Positions 35,894-44,420 of a stretch of 64,000 nt of DNA are shown one piece after another. A program made the position numbers and the translations under genes. Every line of letters starts with the position of its first letter. Within the stretch, counting starts at the first letter, position 1. A model generated the notes under the pieces. That model ran no database searches, was not told the origin of the DNA, and saw only the letters and a program-made list of their open reading frames with translations. The DNA is from CAMDPA01 sp965223035 (GTDB lineage Bacteria > Pseudomonadota > Alphaproteobacteria > Rhizobiales > Hyphomicrobiaceae). The stretch spans positions 434,001 to 498,000 of the forward strand of contig OZ244980.1 in the NCBI GenBank assembly GCA_965223035.1. Reading direction: 5' to 3'.

Positions 35894-36811
35894 TTGCTGA
35901 AATTTGTGATCAGACGCCTGGGCGTTGCTATTCTCGTGACGATCACCGTATCGATTGTCTGTTTCAGCTTGCTGCGCCTGGCCGGCGATCTGGCGGCTGA
36001 TCTTGCCGGCGAAGACGCCACTGAGCAGGAGATTGCCGCGGTTGCGAAAGCCTATGGCCTCGATCGGCCGCTTTACGTCCAGTATCTTGAATGGGCGGGC
36101 AGCGCCCTGCGTGGCGACTTGGGGCGATCGCTTTTCACCAATGAACCGGTGTTCGATGCGATCGCCTCGAAAGTGGGCGTGACCCTCTTGCTGGCCAGCT
36201 TGGGCATCGTGTTTGCGCTGTCGATCGCGATTCCGCTCGGCGTCGCCGCGGCGTCCAGACCCAATTCATGGCTCGATCGGTTCTCTCTAGGTGTGGCCGT
36301 ATTCGGTCAGGCCATGCCGACGTTTTGGCTGGCGTTGCTCTTGATGCTGAACTTTGCTGTGCATCGCCCTTGGTTTCCCGTATCGGGCTCGGAGACGCTT
36401 TGGCATTTCGTTCTGCCCATGGTGTCGCTGGGGACGATCGTCATGCCATCCCTGATGCGCCTGACCCGTTCCGGCATGATACAGACCTTACAGTCCGATT
36501 TTATCCGCACGGCCCGGGCCAAGGGGCTCGCGCCGATGACCGTGTTTTTCAAGCATGCGTTGCGGGTCGCCATCCTGCCGGTGGTGTCGCTGGCGTCGGT
36601 CCAGTTTGGCTTCATGCTGGCTGGCTCGGTGGTCATCGAAAGAATATTCGCGCTGGATGGCATCGGTTTTCTGGCTTTGGAAGCAATCGAGCGTGCCGAT
36701 TTCCCAATCGTGCAGTCGATCGTGGTGTTCGTCTCCGTGGTCTACATCGTGCTGACCTTGTTGTCGGACATCATTAATGCGCAGCTGGATCCGCGCATTA
36801 GGCTGAGTTAG
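35894..36811 (+). CDS. ABC transporter permease (DppB type)
   Basis: The 305-residue membrane protein has about six transmembrane helices with the DppB/OppB N-terminus (FVIRRLGVAILVTITVSIVCFSLLRL). The EAA loop DFIRTARAKGLAP contacts an ATPase. I see no ATG giving the full N-terminus; the start appears to be TTG at 35894. It precedes the DppC-type gene by 12 bases. Confidence 0.88.
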   Translation: MLKFVIRRLGVAILVTITVSIVCFSLLRLAGDLAADLAGEDATEQEIAAVAKAYGLDRPLYVQYLEWAGSALRGDLGRSLFTNEPVFDAIASKVGVTLLLASLGIVFALSIAIPLGVAAASRPNSWLDRFSLGVAVFGQAMPTFWLALLLMLNFAVHRPWFPVSGSETLWHFVLPMVSLGTIVMPSLMRLTRSGMIQTLQSDFIRTARAKGLAPMTVFFKHALRVAILPVVSLASVQFGFMLAGSVVIERIFALDGIGFLALEAIERADFPIVQSIVVFVSVVYIVLTLLSDIINAQLDPRIRLS

Positions 36812-36823
36812 CGGAGGCTGGTC

Positions 36824-37771
36824 GTGACAACAGATGTTCAAGCTGAAGCCGATGCCGCTAAGGGACTGGTTGAGCAGGATCCTCACCGTTTCGACTTCGA
36901 GCAATTGAGCAGCCCGACGCCGCGCGCGATCATGTGGCGACGGGCGCGCGCTCACGTTGGCCTGATCGTCGGTGGCGTCATCGTTTCGTTTTTTTTGGTA
37001 ATGGCAATTCTCGCGCCGCTTTACACGACCGGTAATCCCTATGCCCAGGATCTCGGTAAGCAGCTGATCCCGCCTGTGTGGCAAGAAGGCGGAAGCTGGG
37101 AGCACGTATTCGGGACTGACAATTTTGGTAGGGACTATCTTACTCGGCTCGCCTATGGCGCGCGGATCACTTTGTTCATCGGGTTTTTCGCGGCCGTGAT
37201 GTCGGCGGTGATCGGCTCCACACTTGGAATCATCGGCGGTTTTTGGGGTGGCCGCGTCGATGCGGTGGTCGTGTACCTGACCACGGTGAAGCTGGCTTTG
37301 CCGGGCATTCTTATCGCGCTTGCGGTGGTGTCAATTGTCGGTGGCTCAGTATTGGTCGTCACACTCATCATCGGCTTCTTGTTCTGGGATCGTTTCGCCG
37401 TCATCACGCGGGCCGTCACCCAGCAGGTGAGAAGCCATGATTTTGTGGTCGCGGCCGAGGCGATCGGTGCTTCGCGCGCGCGGATCTTAGTCGGCGAGAT
37501 CTTGCCCAACGTGAAGGATCAAATCATTGTCGTCATTTCGCTGGAGATGGCGGTGGCCATTTTGGTGGAATCGGTGCTGTCGTTTCTGGGGCTCGGAATC
37601 CAGCCGCCGACCCCATCGTGGGGTCTGATGGTCGCGGAGGGGCGGGAGTTCATGTTCTTCGAATCCTACTTGATCAATATTCCGGGCTTTTCGATTTTCT
37701 TGTTGGTGATGGGTATCAATTTGGTGGGAGACGGTATCCGCGACGTGACCGCACCTGAGGGTCGCCAATAG
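36824..37771 (+). CDS. ABC transporter permease (DppC type)
   Basis: The 315-residue membrane protein matches DppC/OppC. It has a cytoplasmic N-terminus, a first helix near residues 45-65, the motif VFGTDNFGRDYLTRLAYGAR, the EAA loop DFVVAAEAIGASRARIL and the C-terminal GLGIQPPTPSWGLMV. The start is GTG at 36824. The usual DppD/DppF ATPase genes do not follow: the next gene is merA on the other strand. The transporter must use ATPases encoded elsewhere, or is incomplete. Confidence 0.9.
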   Translation: MTTDVQAEADAAKGLVEQDPHRFDFEQLSSPTPRAIMWRRARAHVGLIVGGVIVSFFLVMAILAPLYTTGNPYAQDLGKQLIPPVWQEGGSWEHVFGTDNFGRDYLTRLAYGARITLFIGFFAAVMSAVIGSTLGIIGGFWGGRVDAVVVYLTTVKLALPGILIALAVVSIVGGSVLVVTLIIGFLFWDRFAVITRAVTQQVRSHDFVVAAEAIGASRARILVGEILPNVKDQIIVVISLEMAVAILVESVLSFLGLGIQPPTPSWGLMVAEGREFMFFESYLINIPGFSIFLLVMGINLVGDGIRDVTAPEGRQ

Positions 37772-37886
37772 GCAACGCGATGATTTCCCTCTTAGAAGAT
37801 GTCCGCCTTTGGTGACATGGCTCGAGCCAACCCTGGAACGCTATAGTTGGCGCCGTCTGAGCGGCGTCAACGCAACGCACGATGAT

Positions 37887-39317
37887 TTAGCCCGCACAGC
37901 ACGACAGCATGGTCACATCTTTCCCGAAACCTTGAGCCGCCAGCTTCAGCGATTCGACGGTCGTAAGATAAGGAAAAATCATCTCGCCGAGCTGTGTCGC
38001 AGTCATGCCGTGCTGCAGCGCTATCGCCAGAGTTTGAATGCTGTCGGCGCCTTCCGGTGCCAAGATTTGGCCGCCCAACAGCCGATCCGTCGCCGCGTCT
38101 GCAACCAGTTTGATCAGGCCGCGCGTGTCTCTGGCGGCCAGAGCCCGGGGCAACTGGTCCAGCGGGACAATCGACGTCATCGGTTCGAACCCTGCTGCCC
38201 TGGCAGCCGCCTCCGTGAAGCCCACGCCGGCCACCTGCGGATCGGTGAACACCACCCAGGGCATGGCCGTGTTGGCATAGGTGTGGGTGTTGCCGGCTAC
38301 CGCATTTAAGGCGGCGATCTTGGCGCCGTAGGCGGCCATGTAGACGAATTGATCGTGTCCCGTGACGTCACCTGCGGCGTACACGCCCGGCCTGCTGGTC
38401 TGCATGTGCTGATCGACCATGATCCCCCCGCGCCCATTCAGCGCTATGCCGTGATGCTCAAGCCGCAATCCATCGACGTTGGGTGAACGGCCGGTGGCGA
38501 CCAAAACCGTCTCAGCGAACAGGGTTTGTCGCCCGCTTTCATGTTGGTCGAGGTTCAAGCCGATGCCACCCGACTGGGGCTTAATCTCACGATAGCTAAG
38601 CCCGCCGATGACGGCGATGCCTTCGTCGGTCAGGCATTGACTGAGTGCGTCGCAGATATCTGGCTCGGTTCCGGGAAGCAGGCGGGATCGCGTCACCAGC
38701 GTGACGGCGGTGCCGGCGCGAGAGAACATTTGCGCTAGCTCGCAGCCGATGTAACCGCCGCCGATCACCAACAACGACTGAGGCAGCCTTTTGAGCTCCA
38801 ATGCGGTCGTGCTGGTCAGATATGGCACGTCGCGGAGGCCGACGATGTTGGCGACTTTAGGGACGGAACCGGTGGCGATGATGGTCTTGTCGGCGGCGAT
38901 GGTCGTGCCGTTGACGGCAACGCCGTCTTGGGTCAGTCGGGCCATACCCTCAAGGTAGTCTATCGATCGATACTGGGGCAACAGATCGGCGTACTTGCGT
39001 TGTCGCAAGGTCGCGACCAGCTCGTCCTTCTGGGCGATGACTTGGCTCCAATCGGATAGCTGCGCAGAACCGGCGATGCCGGCAAACCGATTGGCCGCAC
39101 GTGCGCCATAGAGCGCCTCGGCTGCACGAAGCATGGTCTTGGAGGGGACACAGCCGACGTTGACGCATGTTCCACCGATTGTGCCGTGGCCGACGAGGGC
39201 AACGCGTGCACCTTGGCCCGACGCCGTGATGGCGGCGGAAAAGCCGGCGGAGCCGGCGCCTATCACAGCGACGTCGTAGCGGCGGGCGGCATGTTCCGGC
39301 GCGTGGCTGTCAGACAT
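37887..39317 (-). CDS. merA: Mercuric reductase-type flavoprotein disulfide reductase
   Basis: The 476-residue protein has the FAD-binding GAGSAG near residue 20, the redox-active pair C51 and C56 in GGTCVNVGCVPSK, the NADPH motif GGGYIGCE, the second FAD motif GVYAAGDV and a dimer domain. It ends in the vicinal pair C473-C474 (LSCCAG), the diagnostic mercury-binding tail that separates MerA from lipoamide or glutathione reductases. The N-terminal HMA domain of many MerA proteins is absent. The ATG at 39317 follows AAGGAACCCATC. No merR, merT, merP or merB is nearby, so this is a stand-alone reductase gene. Confidence 0.88.
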   Translation of the reverse strand: MSDSHAPEHAARRYDVAVIGAGSAGFSAAITASGQGARVALVGHGTIGGTCVNVGCVPSKTMLRAAEALYGARAANRFAGIAGSAQLSDWSQVIAQKDELVATLRQRKYADLLPQYRSIDYLEGMARLTQDGVAVNGTTIAADKTIIATGSVPKVANIVGLRDVPYLTSTTALELKRLPQSLLVIGGGYIGCELAQMFSRAGTAVTLVTRSRLLPGTEPDICDALSQCLTDEGIAVIGGLSYREIKPQSGGIGLNLDQHESGRQTLFAETVLVATGRSPNVDGLRLEHHGIALNGRGGIMVDQHMQTSRPGVYAAGDVTGHDQFVYMAAYGAKIAALNAVAGNTHTYANTAMPWVVFTDPQVAGVGFTEAAARAAGFEPMTSIVPLDQLPRALAARDTRGLIKLVADAATDRLLGGQILAPEGADSIQTLAIALQHGMTATQLGEMIFPYLTTVESLKLAAQGFGKDVTMLSCCAG

Positions 39318-39769
39318 GATGGGTTCCTTACTTGTCGGCGCGACGGATCGGCCAGGGCGGGCCAGCGCGGTGGTTGGTTGTGCGCAGCGCCATGGGAGGC
39401 GAGACTGCCATCGCCGCTTATCGGTCGCTCGCAGACACTGCTGTTCGACGCTAGGCCTGCTCTTTAGACGCCTTTGCTGCGGCAGGTACAAGGCCTGTGT
39501 TGCAAGAAGCCTCTCGCGCATGATGTTTCGGTGTCGGCAACGGCCGATGGCGCGCTCCGGTCAGATCGCCGGTCGCCCTGGTAGGCGTGGGCATACGGTG
39601 ACGGGGCTGCTCAGGTGATCGGGTTCGCCAATCTTTCGGCCCGGCGGGGCTTGCGGCTTTGCGCTGGGCGCGATCGCTGGTTATCGTCGCGGGTGCGGGT
39701 CAATGGAGACTTGGCGAGCGGTGCAAGCCGGTTCACGAGGATGCGTCGAGGAAGATTGGAGATATCACC
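39318..39769. promoter_or_regulatory. Divergent region between merA and the VOC dioxygenase gene
   Basis: About 450 bases with promoters for both directions expected. I do not see the long dyad of a MerR operator, and the open frames here are continuations or shadows. Confidence 0.35.
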
Positions 39770-40660
39770 ATGATACAGGTCCGTCGTCTTGGACACGCCA
39801 CCTTCTCCACGCCGGATATCAATCGCCAGACCGACTATTGGTCAAATATTATCGGGCTGGTCGTGACCCAACGGGATCCCGATCGGGTGTTTTTGTCGAC
39901 CAAATACGGTCACGAGGCCATTGCCCTAGCATCGGGTGAGCCCGGACGATTGCAGCGACTGTCTTTCCAGGTGGCGCCGGGCAGCGATCTCGATGAGCTG
40001 AAACACGCGCTCGCTCGCCACGACCTCAGGTGCGAGAAAGTCAGCGGCATTTCCCCCGGCGTGAGAGAGGCTGTCACCTTTGTGGATCCGAAAGGCACGT
40101 TAATCGAGGTCTATGCCGACTACGAATTGGCCGACGATGATGAGCGCGACCCCGTTATCGCGCCGTTGAAATTCGGTCACATCGCCTATCGTGTTCAGGA
40201 TCCGCAGAAACTTACGCAATTCTACATGGATGTACTGGGCTTTCGCATGTCCGATTGGATCGGCGATCGATTTTCATTTCTGCGCTGCGGACCGGATCAC
40301 CACACGGTCAATTTTGCCCGCTATCAGCAGGAAAAGCTTCACCACATCGCGTTTGAGGTCAAGGACGTCGCCGCTCTGCATCGGGCCTGCGATTACTTGG
40401 CCAAAAATGGGGTTCAACTGGTTTGGGGTCCGATCCGTCACGTCGTCGGCCACAACATTGCCGCTTACCACCGTAACGCGGACGACATTCGCGTCGAATT
40501 GTTCTGCGAGATGGACGTCATGTTCGATGAAGCGCTTGGCTATTTCGAGCCGCGTCCGTGGCACGAGGATCGACCGCAGCGGCCCAAAATCTGGCCGGAG
40601 GACACGTGGCGGGCGCAATGGGGTTTTGGCTCGTTTGGTCAATTTCCCGGATACCCGTGA
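39770..40660 (+). CDS. VOC superfamily protein, extradiol dioxygenase-like
   Basis: The 296-residue protein has two vicinal-oxygen-chelate domains (about residues 5-118 and 134-250). In the second domain the metal triad of extradiol ring-cleavage dioxygenases is visible: H137 in KFGHIAYRV, H192 in KLHHIAFEV and E243 in IRVELFCE. This predicts Fe(II)-dependent catechol cleavage or a related reaction in the cytoplasm. The ATG at 39770 follows GGAGATATCACC and gives the domain its natural start. It stands alone next to the PaaK-like ligase gene, which converges on it. Its C-terminal part (PRPWHEDRPQRPKIW) is typical of a catechol 2,3-dioxygenase-like subgroup. Confidence 0.82.
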   Translation: MIQVRRLGHATFSTPDINRQTDYWSNIIGLVVTQRDPDRVFLSTKYGHEAIALASGEPGRLQRLSFQVAPGSDLDELKHALARHDLRCEKVSGISPGVREAVTFVDPKGTLIEVYADYELADDDERDPVIAPLKFGHIAYRVQDPQKLTQFYMDVLGFRMSDWIGDRFSFLRCGPDHHTVNFARYQQEKLHHIAFEVKDVAALHRACDYLAKNGVQLVWGPIRHVVGHNIAAYHRNADDIRVELFCEMDVMFDEALGYFEPRPWHEDRPQRPKIWPEDTWRAQWGFGSFGQFPGYP

Positions 40661-40710
40661 TCGGATAACCGTCGACGATGGGCCGATTGCGGCGGTCCGC
40701 TGAAGGTGGG

Positions 40711-42006
40711 TCAGCCGCGCTGGTCTACGATCACCTTTCCGTCGTCGGGCAGCGTACCCGGGGCGACCAAAACGATGTCGGCGCGCAGCCGGCATTGCGC
40801 TCGCACCGCGTCGGCTATGCGTGTTACATAGCTGTGATCCGGCGCTGCGTGCATCTCGCATGACAATCGCAACCCGTCCCGCCCTTCGACCTCGAAGACC
40901 TCGAGGCGAGATTTCAAGATTTCTGGAAAGCGGGCAACTGCGGCGGCCACTTGATGCGGATGGATGAACATCCCACGGACCTTGGTGGCTTGATCGGCAC
41001 GTCCCATCCAACCCTTGAGACGGCGGCCCGTGCGCCCCGCCGCATCCACCACGTCGGGCGCGTAAGCCGATAGGTCGCCGGTAGCAAGGCGGATCAGGGG
41101 ATAGTGATCATGGAACGTGGTGACGACGACTTCGCCGACCTCGTTGTTTTGAACCAGCTCGCCGTTCGCCGTGTGAACGAGTTCTACGATACAATGCTCA
41201 TCGATGACCATCCCGGTGGCGGGATCATCGGTCTCATAGGCGATCAAGCCCAATTCGGCCGTGCCATAGCATTGGCGTACTGCGATTCCACGGCTGCCAT
41301 AATCGGCGCGGAGATTTGGAAACAGGGCGCCGCCCGATACCAGCGCTTTTTCGACGAAGTCAATTGGCGTGTCCAGAGCTTCCGCCTTCTCCAGAATGAC
41401 GGCTAAAAAATCCGGTGTCCCGACATAGGCATTAAGTCCGAAATGATGAAACGCGCGGACTTGTGCCTCAGTCTGGCCGACGCCGCCGGGAAATACCGCG
41501 CAGCCCAACGCCTCGCAGGCGTCGTCGAACATGAAGCCGGCCGGCGTGTGGTGATAGCTGAAGCAATTTGCGACGCGGTCGCCGGATCGAAATCCCGCGG
41601 CATGCAAAGCGCGCTCCATGCGCCACGATGTCGACGATGACTGATCGATGGTTCGGCTCGCCCGGCGCTGCTGCGGCTCGGCAATCGGTCCCGGCGATAG
41701 AAACAAGCGCGCCATCTCACCGGTCCGGAGGGTCGCCAGCTGGCCAAAAGGTTGAGACGCGGCTTGTAGATCGATCAGGTCGCTCTTGCGAAGGAGGGGC
41801 AAACCTGCCAGCGCCTCGCGGCTGGTGAGTGTTTGCGGATCGACGTGTGCCAGCTGTTCCCGCCAGTAGGGGGAATTCTGTCGCGCACGAGCAACGTGAT
41901 CTTGAAGCGCAGCGAACAGCTGGGCTTCACGCTCGCTCGGAGATCGTAACTCCAAGTCGTCAAAGCTTGCGTCGCGCGTCGATGATGGCGCAACCGTTCC
42001 TGTCAT
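40711..42006 (-). CDS. PaaK-like acyl-CoA ligase family protein
   Basis: The 431-residue protein is related to phenylacetate-CoA ligase. It has LVSGGALFPNLRADY, the aryl-binding QCYGTAELGLIAYE, the C-terminal domain hinge GRADQATKVRGMFIHP and a PaaK-like C-terminus. The phosphate-binding loop normally reading SSGTTG is replaced by LSPGPIAEP, so nucleotide handling may differ or the reaction may be altered. It is the last gene of the liv cluster, 38 bases after livF. It probably activates or processes the imported acid. Confidence 0.83.
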   Translation of the reverse strand: MTGTVAPSSTRDASFDDLELRSPSEREAQLFAALQDHVARARQNSPYWREQLAHVDPQTLTSREALAGLPLLRKSDLIDLQAASQPFGQLATLRTGEMARLFLSPGPIAEPQQRRASRTIDQSSSTSWRMERALHAAGFRSGDRVANCFSYHHTPAGFMFDDACEALGCAVFPGGVGQTEAQVRAFHHFGLNAYVGTPDFLAVILEKAEALDTPIDFVEKALVSGGALFPNLRADYGSRGIAVRQCYGTAELGLIAYETDDPATGMVIDEHCIVELVHTANGELVQNNEVGEVVVTTFHDHYPLIRLATGDLSAYAPDVVDAAGRTGRRLKGWMGRADQATKVRGMFIHPHQVAAAVARFPEILKSRLEVFEVEGRDGLRLSCEMHAAPDHSYVTRIADAVRAQCRLRADIVLVAPGTLPDDGKVIVDQRG

Positions 42007-42044
42007 CTCGCTAGGCTCCCATCTGGTGTTAATCGGTCTTGGCT

Positions 42045-42872
42045 TTAGAGCCAGCGCTTGCGGCGTTTGAAACTCTTCGCGGTTTTGAAGGATCGCCGCT
42101 CGCCGCCACCGAGGTAAAACTCCTTGACGTCCTCGTTTCCAGCCAGTTCGTGCCCGGGACCATCGAGTACGATCTTGCCGGTCTCCATGATGTAGCCGTA
42201 GTCGGCGGCCTTTAGCGCCATATTGGCATTCTGCTCCACCAGGAGAATGGAGATCCCCAACTCGGTGTTCAGCCGCTTGATGATGGAAAACACCTCCTTC
42301 ACCAGCAACGGCGATAGACCCATCGAAGGTTCATCCATCAAGATCAGCGTCGGCTTGGCCATCAGCGCGCGTCCGATAGCCAGCATTTGTTGCTCGCCGC
42401 CGGACAGGTAGCCGGCCAGACCCTTGCGCTCCCGCAAACGCGGAAAGAACCGATAGACTTGCTCGATCTCGGCGGCGACATCGACATCGCTGCGCACATA
42501 GGCGCCGAGACGGAGATTCTCCGTTATCGTCATGTCCTGAATGATGCCGCGCCCCTCCATCACCAAGAAGATGCCCGAGCGCACCTTGCGATCCGGCCGC
42601 CAGCCCGTGACGTCCTGCCCGTCGTAGGTGATCGTTCCGCGGGTGATTGCGCCGTCCTCGGTTTCCAACAGGCCGGCGATCGCTTTGAGTGTCGTCGATT
42701 TTCCGGCGCCGTTGGCGCCCAGCAGCGCGGTGATTTTGCCCCGCGGTACGGATATGCTCATGCCGCGCAAGACGAGAATGACCTCGTTGAAAACGACTTC
42801 AACGTTGTTGAGGGCCAGGATATCGTCCGTTGCCGACGCTTTGGGTGCGGCGGGTGCATCGAAATAGGCCAT
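42045..42872 (-). CDS. livF: Branched-chain/aromatic acid ABC transporter ATPase (LivF type)
   Basis: The 275-residue ATPase has Walker A GANGAGKST, signature LSGGEQQ and Walker B LILMDEPSMGLSP. The length and the ITRGTITYDGQDVTGWRPDRKVRSG segment identify LivF. A basic tail (SFKRRKRWL) is unusual. It is separated from livK by about 200 bases containing a short tandem repeat. Confidence 0.93.
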   Translation of the reverse strand: MAYFDAPAAPKASATDDILALNNVEVVFNEVILVLRGMSISVPRGKITALLGANGAGKSTTLKAIAGLLETEDGAITRGTITYDGQDVTGWRPDRKVRSGIFLVMEGRGIIQDMTITENLRLGAYVRSDVDVAAEIEQVYRFFPRLRERKGLAGYLSGGEQQMLAIGRALMAKPTLILMDEPSMGLSPLLVKEVFSIIKRLNTELGISILLVEQNANMALKAADYGYIMETGKIVLDGPGHELAGNEDVKEFYLGGGERRSFKTAKSFKRRKRWL

Positions 42873-42934
42873 CGCGCGTCCAACTCATTCTCGATTTTTG
42901 GCCCAGCTTCCGGCGCTACGGCTGGCTCGATTTG

Positions 42935-42978
42935 CGGATATCGCCCTTCCGGATATCGCCCTTCCGGATATCGCCTGA
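42935..42978 (+). repeat. Short tandem repeat, three units of about 15 bases
   Basis: GGATATCGCCCTTCC occurs twice in tandem followed by a third partial unit GGATATCGCCTG. It lies in the livK-livF gap on the same transcript. It is too small to be an origin iteron array; it may be a slippage product or an RNA processing or binding element. Confidence 0.7.
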
Positions 42979-43068
42979 ACGTGATGTCCGGCGGCACGCT
43001 TGCCGCCGGATCGCTGTCGACGGCGCCGGCCCGATGCAGGACGGGTGCGGCGATGTCTCAATCTTATG

Positions 43069-44298
43069 CTACTGACCAAGCCAGTCGGCGCGGCGCGGCA
43101 ACGTGGTCTCGGTGACCCGCTCGATCTTCGCCTTCCCGTTCACGATCGAACCGCGATTGATCGCGACGCGCATCAGGCCGCGATGGTCATCGGAGGTCCA
43201 GGTCGACGGCAAGCACACACCTTCCAAGCCTTTGGGCACCCAGTCTTTTCGGGCATACATGCCATTGCGCACGTTCTCTCCGCTCAGACCGCCGTTCGCC
43301 TTGGCCCAATCCATCGCCTCCTTCATGTAGAACGCGGAGCAAATGCCTCGGATGTAGTGGTGGGTGACGGTGAGTTTGCCCATGCCATCCCCGTTGGCGA
43401 TAATGTCGCGAACGAGCTTCATTCCCGGTACATCCTGACCAAAGAACGCCGACGACGATGGGAAGATGATCTCACTTTGCGCCGCTTCCACGGTTAGATA
43501 ATCACCGGCCCAAGGATTGCCCATGTAGACGGCTTCAACGCCGACCGTTTTGCAGGAATTGAGCAACGACACGACTGATCCGCCCAGGTTGCCCATGAAG
43601 ATGTAGTGCGCGCCGGTTTGCTTGATGGTCAGGCATTGGGCCTTGAAATCCCCCGGCTTGAGTGGGACCACGACCGGAGGCGCCACGGTGAAGCCGAGTT
43701 CGGTGGCGTAGGCCGCGCAGGCTTTCTTCGGTGCGTTTGGATAGGGATGGTTGTCGCCGGTGTGCAGGAACACCGGCTTGGCGATCCCGCGCTGCTTGGC
43801 ATCCTGCGCGGCCCATTGCACCAAAGCGCGGCAGGCGTCCGAGTAGGAGGGGCCGTAGAAGAAATTGTAGGGTGCCGGCTTCTTGGTCTTCGGGTTCTTG
43901 CCCTTCGGGTCGGTGAGATGGGCGGAATAGGATGCCGACCAGACGGGTATCTTGTCGCGCGCCACGAAGCTGATCAGCGCTTCGGTGTCGGCGGTGCCCC
44001 ACCCCTGCATGGCGACGATGCCGCGCGATTTCCATCGCTTGTAGTGCGAGATCGCTTCTGGAACCTTGTAGCCGTAGTCGACGGTATCCAAATCGATCTT
44101 GGTACCGCTGACGCCGCCGTTGGCGTTGATCCATTTGATGGCGTCGGTGACACCTGGGCCATAATGCTTACCGACAAAACTGGTTGGCCCGGTAAAGTCG
44201 ACCAGTTGGCCCACGGGGACCTTGTCCTGGGCGTGGGCCAAGCCGGCCGCCGATACGACCGCGAGAGCGGCGGTGGCGATCGAAAACGTACTCCTCAT
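43069..44298 (-). CDS. livK: Branched-chain amino acid-type ABC substrate-binding protein (LivK type)
   Basis: The 409-residue periplasmic protein has a signal peptide ending AHAQD near residue 17 and the type I periplasmic fold. It opens VPVGQLVDFTGPTSFVGKHY, followed by DAIKWINANGG. Its larger size (about 410 rather than 370) and Tyr/Trp-rich pocket segments (NFFYGPSYSDACRA) fit the subgroup near aromatic-acid genes. The ATG at 44298 follows AAGGGAGAGACGTCG; the frame is open seven codons upstream. The ligand is inferred from neighbours only. Confidence 0.9.
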   Translation of the reverse strand: MRSTFSIATAALAVVSAAGLAHAQDKVPVGQLVDFTGPTSFVGKHYGPGVTDAIKWINANGGVSGTKIDLDTVDYGYKVPEAISHYKRWKSRGIVAMQGWGTADTEALISFVARDKIPVWSASYSAHLTDPKGKNPKTKKPAPYNFFYGPSYSDACRALVQWAAQDAKQRGIAKPVFLHTGDNHPYPNAPKKACAAYATELGFTVAPPVVVPLKPGDFKAQCLTIKQTGAHYIFMGNLGGSVVSLLNSCKTVGVEAVYMGNPWAGDYLTVEAAQSEIIFPSSSAFFGQDVPGMKLVRDIIANGDGMGKLTVTHHYIRGICSAFYMKEAMDWAKANGGLSGENVRNGMYARKDWVPKGLEGVCLPSTWTSDDHRGLMRVAINRGSIVNGKAKIERVTETTLPRRADWLGQ

Positions 44299-44420
44299 CG
44301 ACGTCTCTCCCTTTCGCAAGTTCGGTGGGTGGTGCTGTCATCTCCCTGCTCGCCCACCTCCGATCAGGGATTTCGGTGCATGGTCACCCTCATGACCGAG
44401 CCGGTCAATCTCCCAGTGCG

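Noticed and set aside
37887..39317. Dihydrolipoamide dehydrogenase or glutathione reductase
   Set aside because: The C-terminal vicinal cysteine pair and the GTCVNVGCVPSK context are those of mercuric reductase.
42935..42978. Replication or plasmid iterons
   Set aside because: Only three short units inside an operon, with no replication gene and no AT-rich unwinding region nearby.
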